Shown: positions 1 to 5,239 of the stretch, one piece after another | Layout: each line of letters begins with the position of its first letter | Position numbering within the stretch: position 1 is the first letter of the stretch | Source of the DNA: Caldilineaceae bacterium | Lineage (GTDB): Bacteria; Chloroflexota; Anaerolineae; Caldilineales; Caldilineaceae | NCBI GenBank assembly: GCA_026645635.1 | Contig: JAPKMV010000303.1 | Location: forward strand, 1 to 5,239 | DNA length: 5,239 nucleotides | Direction: 5' to 3' | Translations under genes and position numbers: made by a program | Notes under the pieces: model-generated | Seen by the model: the letters and a program-made list of their open reading frames with translations, nothing else | Database searches by the model: none | Told to the model about the DNA's origin: nothing

Positions 1-2
1 GG

Positions 3-2150
3 GGTGTTGTCTATGTAGCGGTGTCCGATGCCGTTTTGCCGCCAGGGGAGATCTGTTCTGCTCAAGCGGGCGTCTACGTGGAGCAGGATGCCCCTTGGGT
101 GGGCGAGACTGGCCTACAACTGACTCAGGTAGGCAACTACCTGGAAATCGGCGGCAAGACCCTTCTTGCCAGTGCCGCCGGCGTCTATGGGGAAGTTCTG
201 CCTCATGGTCTGCACAGCACACAGACCGGCGTCTATGGGGAGTTACTTCCTCGCGGGCTGGATAGCGCGCTGACCGGCACCTACCTGGAGATTCTTGGCT
301 TCCAGCTGGCGATCTCTCAAATCGCCGGCTATGTGGAAGTCAAGGAGCAGGGGCTACAGGTCAGCGCAGACGCGGCCTATCTCGAAGCCAGAGAGCAGGG
401 GCTGTGGGTCAGCGCCGGTTCGACCTACCTCGAAGCCAAAGAGACTGCGCTTCAAATGGCCGGCCTGGGCCATTACGCGGAAATCAAGTCGGTTCCGCTG
501 CTTTCTCAGGTTGGCGCACAGGTCGAGTTCGTCGAACACTTCATCCAAACGACAGGGCAATCTGCCTACGTCGAAGGGCAAGAACGCTTCGTGCAGGCTG
601 CGAGGCAATCGGTCTATGTGGAAGGAGCGCTGCGGGAAACGGCGGTCAGCGCCGGCGGCGCGTATGTGGAGATTGCCGGCAACACCCTGCTCGTCACCGG
701 CGACGGCGCTTATCTGGAAGGAAGCGACCATCATGTAGCGCAGACCGGCGCAAGTGCCTACGTCGAAGGCAAAGAGCAGAGCACGTCGGCGACCGCTGCC
801 GCGGCGCTGGTGGAGTTCCGTCAGCGGCGAATCCGCATCAGCGCAGGGTCGGCCTACGTCGAGGCCTCGGATCATGGGCTGTATGGGGCGGCGGCAGGCG
901 TCTACGTGGAGGGCGACGAGTGTAGCCTGGCGCAGTCAACGGCAGGCGCTTACGTCGAGGTGCGCGGCGCGCTGCTCGACACCCGCAGCGGCGCGTATCT
1001 GGAAACAGCGCCGCACATGGTCCAGAGTACCCAGGCCGGGGCCTACGCTGAACAGAAGGGTGAAGGCATCTGGTCGACGCAAGTGGGCGTCTACGCAGAG
1101 CAAGAGCGGCACCAGGTCCAGAGCACCGGCAGTGGCAGTTACCTGGAGATGTCGGGCCGGGGCCGGTTGGTGACGTTTGTCGGTGCCTACCTGGAGCAAG
1201 ACGACCGCGCTTACTTGAGGCAGACGCGCGCCGGCAGCTACGTGGAATTGGGTCAGGCGAATCTCATGGCCACCGGCTCACGCCTGGGCGTCGAGTTCCG
1301 CACGCGCTTTGTCACCAGCACCCGCAGCGCCGTCCTCGTCGAAGGTCAGGAGCGGTTCGCGCAATCATCGTGCAGCGGTAGCTATCTGGAATGCGAGTAC
1401 AGCGAACTGGCTGCCAGCGGCGCACGCGCCTACATCGAGGGCAAAGAGCGGGGGGCGCGCTTGAGCTTCCTCGGTGCCTATGTTGACGCCGATCAGGGGC
1501 CGTTCGCAACGGCGACGACATTGGGCATTTATGTAGACCATCATGAGTTGCCAGGGGTGAAAGAGGGACGCGCCGGCGCATTGGTGGAGCTTTCACCGCC
1601 ACCTACGATTCAAGACACACGCCAGGCTGCTTACATCGAATTGCAGGAGCGGCATTTACGCAGTACGGCTACCAAGACCCTGGTCGAATTGCGTCAGTAC
1701 CGATTCCTGGGGCTGACGGCTTTGGGGCGCATGGTCGAGGCTTCGCCGCCGTCGTTCCTTCAATTGACCGCCCTGGGCCGCATGGTGGAAGTGCGAGAGC
1801 AGAGGCTACAGTTGACCGCCCTGGGCCGCACTGTGGAGGTTCAGGACAAGCATCTGCAGCTGACGGCGATGGGGCGCTATGCCGAAGTCGCCTACCAGAC
1901 AGTCATCATGACCTTCCTCGCCGCCTACATGGAGCGCGAGCGCAATCGCCCGATTGAAGCCGCCTCCACGCGCCTGGGCGTGTATGTGGAGTTGAGAAAG
2001 CCAGAAATCCGCGCCACGCACCTGAACGCCTACAGCGAATGGAAACGCCGCGGGGTGACGGCGCAGAGCGTCGGCGCGTATGTGGACGTGCAGAGTCCTT
2101 TCATCAGCGTATTGCCGCCGGTCGGCCAGGCTGACGCCTTCATCGAGCTA
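3..2150 (+). repeat. Tandem array of ~44 degenerate 48-bp units (16-residue YxE repeat)
   Basis: Counting the acidic residue of each unit from base 81 to base 2145 gives 43 units and 42 intervals, and a further partial unit lies at the left edge. Of these intervals 31 are exactly 16 residues; the others are 15, 17, 19, 20 or 21. The acidic position is Glu in 40 of 44 units, Asp in 3 (for example 1485-1487) and Ala in the leftmost one. The residue two before it is Tyr in 34 of 44. Most units differ widely at the DNA level, so the protein pattern is being maintained by selection. A few neighbours remain close in DNA, for example the stretches starting at 178 and 226, which are exactly 48 bases apart. 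Confidence 0.93.
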
Positions 2151-2537
2151 CATACCCGCTGCCGGGATATGTTCCGCGTCATCGTCGAATGGGAAGACCT
2201 GGAAATCGGTCGATTGAGCGGCGACACCTTGCCGGCAGATCTGGATGGCTTGCTTCAGCCAGTGCGGGGCGCGAGACCGCGTTACTATCAAGGGGTCTTC
2301 GTCGCCTACCGGGAGAATGACCGCTACGGTGACTTTATCCAGCAGGCCACGGTCAACGATTTGAAAACGCTCTGGCGCGAGGGCAGCCGTATCCTCTTCC
2401 TGCGTCATCATGGCATCCTTGACCGCGCCGAGAGGGATTGTGTCAAAGTGTACTGGGCCAGCGATTTAGAAGTGCAGTGGGTCGCCGGCGACTTGCCCTA
2501 TGCCCGTATTCCGTTCACGTTGGTAGAGATTCTATGA
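3..2537 (+). CDS. Large YxE-repeat structural protein, 5' end outside window
   Basis: This frame encodes 844 visible codons and is open to the left edge. Codons at 3-20 read GVVYVA, which matches the repeat (GVYVE), so the gene almost certainly begins upstream. The GTG at 21 lacks a clear Shine-Dalgarno sequence and would cut into a repeat unit. About 715 residues are a tandem array of 16-residue units with consensus near xxxLQxSAxGAYVEx. Alternating hydrophobic residues suggest two short beta strands per unit, as in a beta-solenoid or chain of hairpins. A non-repeat domain of about 122 residues (2169-2534) follows and is paralogous to the next gene. No membrane segment or catalytic motif is visible, and any signal peptide would be off-window. 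Overlap with the next gene is 4 bases (ATGA). A phage tail, fibre or surface structural role is inferred from the repeat architecture and downstream neighbours. The family was not firmly recognised. The frame is certain; the function is weakly supported. Confidence 0.85.
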   Translation, partial: GVVYVAVSDAVLPPGEICSAQAGVYVEQDAPWVGETGLQLTQVGNYLEIGGKTLLASAAGVYGEVLPHGLHSTQTGVYGELLPRGLDSALTGTYLEILGFQLAISQIAGYVEVKEQGLQVSADAAYLEAREQGLWVSAGSTYLEAKETALQMAGLGHYAEIKSVPLLSQVGAQVEFVEHFIQTTGQSAYVEGQERFVQAARQSVYVEGALRETAVSAGGAYVEIAGNTLLVTGDGAYLEGSDHHVAQTGASAYVEGKEQSTSATAAAALVEFRQRRIRISAGSAYVEASDHGLYGAAAGVYVEGDECSLAQSTAGAYVEVRGALLDTRSGAYLETAPHMVQSTQAGAYAEQKGEGIWSTQVGVYAEQERHQVQSTGSGSYLEMSGRGRLVTFVGAYLEQDDRAYLRQTRAGSYVELGQANLMATGSRLGVEFRTRFVTSTRSAVLVEGQERFAQSSCSGSYLECEYSELAASGARAYIEGKERGARLSFLGAYVDADQGPFATATTLGIYVDHHELPGVKEGRAGALVELSPPPTIQDTRQAAYIELQERHLRSTATKTLVELRQYRFLGLTALGRMVEASPPSFLQLTALGRMVEVREQRLQLTALGRTVEVQDKHLQLTAMGRYAEVAYQTVIMTFLAAYMERERNRPIEAASTRLGVYVELRKPEIRATHLNAYSEWKRRGVTAQSVGAYVDVQSPFISVLPPVGQADAFIELHTRCRDMFRVIVEWEDLEIGRLSGDTLPADLDGLLQPVRGARPRYYQGVFVAYRENDRYGDFIQQATVNDLKTLWREGSRILFLRHHGILDRAERDCVKVYWASDLEVQWVAGDLPYARIPFTLVEIL
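1713..1889 (+). repeat. Four near-identical repeat units (LTALGRxVE subtype)
   Basis: Four successive units starting at 1713, 1764, 1812 and 1860 encode LTALGRMVE, LTALGRMVE, LTALGRTVE and LTAMGRYAE. Spacings are 51, 48 and 48 bases. The second and third share an identical 19-base run, ttgaccgccctgggccgca, at 1764 and 1812. This is much closer than typical neighbours in the array and suggests the most recent local duplication. It is also a distinct subtype, with Arg replacing the usual small residue just before the Tyr position. Confidence 0.85.
2169..2534 (+). repeat. C-terminal domain, first copy of a duplicated module
   Basis: This is the last ~122 residues of the repeat gene, after the final YxE unit. 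It begins MFRVIVEWEDLEIG and ends IPFTLVEIL. It is homologous to the whole of the next gene. The DLDGxLQPVRGAxPRYxQG block matches at 16 of 19 positions. Over 2238-2297 versus 2648-2707 the DNA matches at 45 of 60 bases, and 9 of the 12 differing codons are synonymous. The offset of 410 bases is not a multiple of three, which is expected because the copies sit in separate overlapping genes. The fold is not recognised; the sequence is beta-rich and globular-looking. Confidence 0.85.
2525..2528 (+). promoter_or_regulatory. Weak Shine-Dalgarno (AGAG) for the 2534 start
   Basis: AGAG lies 5 bases before the ATG at 2534, inside the last codons of the upstream gene. The match is weak. With the ATGA stop/start overlap, translation of the small gene probably depends mainly on coupling to the upstream gene. 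Confidence 0.45.
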
Positions 2538-2920
2538 CCGTTCGCGACTACTTTCTCCTGGGCGCAGCGCCCGATAAGTTGAAGAAGATCATCGTGCATT
2601 GGGAGGGCTTCGAGGAAGGCTTGCTCACTGGTGAGGGTCTGTCGGCGGATCTGGATGGTGTACTGCAGCCGGTGCGCGGGGCAACGCCTCGTTACTGGCA
2701 AGGCGTGATTCAGGCCGATGACCTCGGCGTGTGGCCTGATGACGTCTACTCGGTCCAAAACTTGATGGTCGTCTGCATCAACTCCCCTATCCTCTATCTG
2801 GTGACGCAGTTTGGCGAAGGGCCGATTCCCATCCTCTGGTTGGGTCCCTTTGTCCCCCAATGGGTCAGCCCCGCCGCACGCCAGGCACACATTCCCTTTA
2901 CCTTCATCGAGGTCCTCTAA
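2534..2920 (+). CDS. Small paralogue of the upstream C-terminal domain (128 aa), putative tail-associated protein
   Basis: The 128-residue product starts MTVRDYFLLG and ends IPFTFIEVL. The ATG at 2534 is chosen because it forms an ATGA overlap with the preceding stop and because homology to the upstream domain begins soon after it, at about residue 18. An in-frame ATG at 2438 would lie inside the upstream gene. The conserved block at residues 39-57 (DLDG through QG) and the C-terminal IPFT motif are shared with the upstream protein's end. Between them lie hydrophobic stretches such as ILYLV and ILWLGPF, which look like beta strands rather than a membrane span. There is no signal peptide or catalytic motif. 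The gene is sandwiched between the long repeat protein and a hub-like protein. Inferred role: a small cap, adaptor or distal-tail-type subunit sharing a binding surface with its paralogue. The position before a hub-like gene recalls the Dit slot in siphophage operons, but no Dit homology can be shown and it is shorter than usual Dit proteins. Confidence 0.82.
   Translation: MTVRDYFLLGAAPDKLKKIIVHWEGFEEGLLTGEGLSADLDGVLQPVRGATPRYWQGVIQADDLGVWPDDVYSVQNLMVVCINSPILYLVTQFGEGPIPILWLGPFVPQWVSPAARQAHIPFTFIEVL
2909..2912 (+). promoter_or_regulatory. Shine-Dalgarno GAGG for the 2920 start
   Basis: GAGG sits 7 bases before the ATG at 2920, within the codons for the Glu-Val pair at the end of the small gene. 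Spacing is good and supports the 2920 start of the third gene. The stop TAA (2918-2920) and the ATG share one base. Confidence 0.6.
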
Positions 2921-5239
2921 TGCGTATTGCTACCGATTCTCAGAACCTGTCTTCTGTCCCTCACATCTATCAATACCGTTCACGTGTGGACATCTGCGAC
3001 CGCCAGCCCCGCTTTACGCCGGTGGTCGGGGTGCGCAACGGGCATGGCGACAGCGCGCTGGACTGGGGCGAGGAAGCAGCGGTATCGGTGTCCATTGCCA
3101 CCTACGGCGAGGATCAGCTTCACGTGGCCTGGTGTCCGGCCACGCATGGAAAGGTTGACGATCCAACCTTCAAAAATGCGTTTCCGGGCAGCGTGACGCA
3201 CCTTACCCCGCGCGTGGTGCGCCATCGGAAAATCAACGTGCCTGAGAACCAGACGCTGGAGCAGTTGAAAACCTATGCGCTGGACTGGAATTGGCACTGG
3301 GATGAGCCGGTCTATGGTCTATGGCCGGTGGACTATCGCACGCGCATCGACATTTACCGCAAGAGCGGCGAGGCCTTGACCTATGCCTGTGTATCGGGCG
3401 GCAAGCTCTGTGTGACGTCGGTGGACGACTATTTCAACGATTTCGACATGCCTGGCTACAGCGAAGATGTGGTTGACGGGCCGTTCGGCGAGGGGACCGC
3501 GTTGGCCGCAGTGGGGCGCAGCGAGGTTTGGATCGCCTACTATGCCGGTGACGCCTTGCGCGTGCGCCGCTGGCACCGGGAGTTGGGGACGCAAGAATGG
3601 ACGGTCGCCAAGCGCGCTGACTGGCAGCGCTTCAATCTGGCCGACGTGGACGAGCGGCGGGCCTCGCGTGAGCATGTGGGGTGGAGCGGTTGGCAGTGGT
3701 GGGACAACACCTGTTTTCGCGTGCGAGAAATGGCCGACGGCGCGCGCCTCCTGTCGTATCAGTCGGGTCCTGGCATGGCCATCATGCGCATCTGGCGCGA
3801 TGGCGCGCTCAGTGACCCGTATCCGGTTATGTTCTCGGATAAGGAGTATGCCTTTCAGCACTGTCGGGTCGTGGACATCACCGGCGAAATCGTGGGCGAG
3901 GGGGGCTATGGGCGCTACTACGCCGTCATCGAGCGCGGGGTGGAAGGGTCTGACGGCAAGGTGTCCAGTTGGTTCACCAGTCTGGCCTACAGCGAGGATG
4001 GCGTGGTCTGGTCTGATTGGTCGCCGGTGGGCGTGGGGCGCTTCCGTGGGGCGCTGTGTGTGCGTCGGGGCTTCCTCTGTCTGGTGTCCCCTGGCCGGTT
4101 GTGGTTTGCGCCTGGCACAACTCTCCTCGGCACACCGACCGTGCGCGCCCTGGGCCGTGTGGAGAGCTGGCGCATCAATGGGCGCGCCGGCAGTGTGGCC
4201 ACCGTCGGCGACACGATGGGCGTTTCCTATGCCGGTGACGTGCGCCCGCAGCCGGGTGACGAGCTACGCCGCTATCTCACCGTCAACGGCATCCATGAGT
4301 ATCTGATCTCCACCGAGGAAGTGGACGTAGTGCAGCCCCGCAGCGCTCACAATGAAGCCTCCATTGCCATCCAGAGCCGGGGACCGCTCAAGGCCGGCAT
4401 CGTCTACCGTCCGCCGGTGGATGAAATCTTCGCCTCCGGCGATGTGCGTTTCGTCGAGTTCGCCGAGCAGACGGTGGTCGAGAAGGTCGGCCAGTTCGTG
4501 CGCGAGGACGGTCAACCATCTACAGAAAACGGGAAGGTGCTCCGCGTGGAAAAGGGAGCCTGGCGCATCGAGAAGCAGCCAGACCCGACCCTGCCGCAGA
4601 TTGAGATTGATGTGGAAGTGCCGACAGGAGAGCCAGCCATTGCCATTTTACCGCAGCCGGTGCGCCCTGGGGCGTTCTGGACCCATGCGCGCCTGTTGTC
4701 CTGGCAACAGGGGGCCGGCATCCTTTTCGCCTACCATGACCCGCTCATCGACTCGGATCCAGAGAATGACGACGATAAAGAGATAGTTTTGGATTACTGG
4801 GCGGTGCGCTATCTGGATGGCAACCTGCAACTGGTGCGGGTGAAGGCTGGCGCGACGACGATTGTGCGCAGTGAGCCTATCGACACGAACATCTACATGC
4901 CCGATTTAGCCGTGAAGGTGCAGAACTATGTAATCACCGTCTACGTCTCTGCGCCCACGTCGGCGCTGCCGGCCTACGGCGAGGACCTGGCCGCCAGCCA
5001 TGCCAGGAACCTGGAGCCGGACAATGTGATTTGGGTGCCGCTGTGGACAGTGGTCAGCGATGACTTACCCAATGAGGCGACCTATGTGGGCATTTTGGGA
5101 CTGCCGGGGGCTAAGTTCCGCCACCTGCAGATGGTGGAGATTGACCACATCCAGACCCTGGGCCGGTTGGTGGACGCCATCGGGCGGCGCAGCGGGATGC
5201 TCCTGGACCGGGCTGAAGATTGGCGATTCAGTCAGAATT
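2920..5239 (+). CDS. Large multidomain tail-hub/adhesin-like protein, 3' end outside window
   Basis: The frame from ATG 2920 has no stop through the right edge (773 complete codons), so the gene is truncated only by the window. The start is supported by GAGG 7 bases upstream and the TAATG overlap. Residues ~1-400 are Trp/Tyr-rich and beta-rich, with propeller-like strands (EVWIAYYAGDALRVRRW near 202-218) and an Asp-box-like SEDGVVW at 358-364. Residues ~415-495 contain RAGSVATVG, then PGDELRRYLTVNG and YLISTEEVDVV, then IAIQSRGPL. This order resembles the 'LxLxNxDG...LxPGxxVxI...LxTGxIDxV...LxxxDRL' layout of phage tail-hub (gp27/Tal-like) domains. Residues ~570-690 (FWTHARLLSW, GILFAYHD, DYWAVRYLDGNLQLVRV, ITVYVSA) look like a concanavalin/LamG-like beta-sandwich with an acidic loop at 611-621. 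The last residues (LGRLVDAIGRRSGM, about 750-764) again look hub-like. All domain names are pattern-based inference. The frame is certain; the exact family is unproven. A surface adhesin is the main alternative. Confidence 0.88.
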   Translation, partial: MRIATDSQNLSSVPHIYQYRSRVDICDRQPRFTPVVGVRNGHGDSALDWGEEAAVSVSIATYGEDQLHVAWCPATHGKVDDPTFKNAFPGSVTHLTPRVVRHRKINVPENQTLEQLKTYALDWNWHWDEPVYGLWPVDYRTRIDIYRKSGEALTYACVSGGKLCVTSVDDYFNDFDMPGYSEDVVDGPFGEGTALAAVGRSEVWIAYYAGDALRVRRWHRELGTQEWTVAKRADWQRFNLADVDERRASREHVGWSGWQWWDNTCFRVREMADGARLLSYQSGPGMAIMRIWRDGALSDPYPVMFSDKEYAFQHCRVVDITGEIVGEGGYGRYYAVIERGVEGSDGKVSSWFTSLAYSEDGVVWSDWSPVGVGRFRGALCVRRGFLCLVSPGRLWFAPGTTLLGTPTVRALGRVESWRINGRAGSVATVGDTMGVSYAGDVRPQPGDELRRYLTVNGIHEYLISTEEVDVVQPRSAHNEASIAIQSRGPLKAGIVYRPPVDEIFASGDVRFVEFAEQTVVEKVGQFVREDGQPSTENGKVLRVEKGAWRIEKQPDPTLPQIEIDVEVPTGEPAIAILPQPVRPGAFWTHARLLSWQQGAGILFAYHDPLIDSDPENDDDKEIVLDYWAVRYLDGNLQLVRVKAGATTIVRSEPIDTNIYMPDLAVKVQNYVITVYVSAPTSALPAYGEDLAASHARNLEPDNVIWVPLWTVVSDDLPNEATYVGILGLPGAKFRHLQMVEIDHIQTLGRLVDAIGRRSGMLLDRAEDWRFSQN
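4627..4989 (+). other. Concanavalin/LamG-like beta-sandwich domain within the third gene
   Basis: Residues ~570-690 of the product show the strand order seen in LamG or DUF1080-type sandwiches. An aromatic-led strand (FWTHARLLSW) is followed by a GAGILFAYHD strand, a loop, then DYWAVRYLDGNLQLVRV, and finally VQNYVITVYVSA. Such domains usually bind glycans or act as accessory modules in secreted and phage proteins. No catalytic residues can be assigned. The loop DSDPENDDDKE replaces the usual short 'DPDNYY' turn before the DYWAVRY strand. Boundaries are approximate. Confidence 0.5.

Noticed and set aside
13..18. ATG at 13
   Set aside because: It is followed immediately by a TAG stop, so it starts no gene.
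354..875. Open antisense frame of 173 codons inside the repeat gene
   Set aside because: It mirrors the repetitive, GC-rich coding strand and inherits its periodicity. It has no plausible start signal and no independent protein character.
295..1173. Other + strand frames inside the repeat array (295-738, 404-925, 754-1173)
   Set aside because: These are out-of-phase readings of a 48-base repeat, rich in Arg, Ser and Trp as expected for shadows. The in-phase frame has the clear conserved motif.
3..2150. The 48-base repeat as a CRISPR array or non-coding satellite
   Set aside because: Units are diverged in DNA, have no spacer/repeat alternation, and conserve protein sequence in one continuous frame.
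2438..2533. Upstream extension of the small gene to ATG 2438, or a programmed frameshift joining the first two genes
   Set aside because: The extra 32 residues (Arg/Ser-rich) have no match in the paralogous domain, and there is no slippery heptamer near 2534. The ATGA overlap explains the junction.
2169..2534. Internal start at ATG 2169 giving a free 122-residue copy of the C-terminal domain
   Set aside because: This would be attractive because it would mimic the small paralogue, but the preceding bases (ccgctgccgggat) hold no convincing Shine-Dalgarno sequence, so it is not annotated.
3319..3861. Antisense frame of 180 codons within the third gene
   Set aside because: It is a shadow of the long coding frame, with no ribosome site or recognisable motif.
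3467..4306. 279-codon + strand frame within the third gene
   Set aside because: It is low-complexity Arg/Ser/Trp/Gly composition typical of a shifted frame in GC-rich DNA. The 2920 frame runs through the same DNA with sensible beta-rich protein sequence.

Overview
The window is fully coding, GC-rich (roughly 60% by eye) and carries three genes on the + strand that overlap each other by a few bases. Genes joined by ATGA and TAATG overlaps with no room for a promoter point to a bacterial or bacteriophage operon. The style resembles a tail or structural module of a phage or prophage, or a related surface-structure locus. The host cannot be named from sequence alone. My memory of similar 'TQxGVxVE' repeat proteins in Chloroflexota-type genomes and phages is unverified and carries little weight.

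Region 1 (left edge to 2537) is the 3' part of a large gene. Nearly all of it encodes a tandem array of about 44 degenerate 16-residue units ending in a Tyr-x-Glu motif. A non-repeat domain of about 120 residues follows at the C terminus (about 2169-2534). The reading frame is open to the left edge and already matches the repeat at bases 3-20, so the real start lies upstream and the GTG at 21 is probably not the start.

Region 2 (2534-2920) is a 128-codon gene that is a stand-alone paralogue of that C-terminal domain. The two share a DLDGxLQPVRGAxPRYxQG block and an IPFT-x-x-E-x-L ending.

Region 3 (2920 to the right edge) is an open frame of at least 773 codons with no stop inside the window. 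It is Trp/Tyr-rich and beta-rich, with a propeller-like N-terminal half containing one Asp-box-like motif. A middle segment resembles phage tail-hub domains, and a concanavalin/LamG-like beta-sandwich with an acidic loop lies near the visible end.

A reasonable but unproven reading is that the three products are translated together and built into one structure. That would be a tail tip, baseplate or fibre with a long repetitive shaft or lattice protein, a small capping or joining protein, and a hub or receptor-binding protein. No RNA genes, CRISPR array, insertion sequence, attachment site, promoter or terminator was seen.
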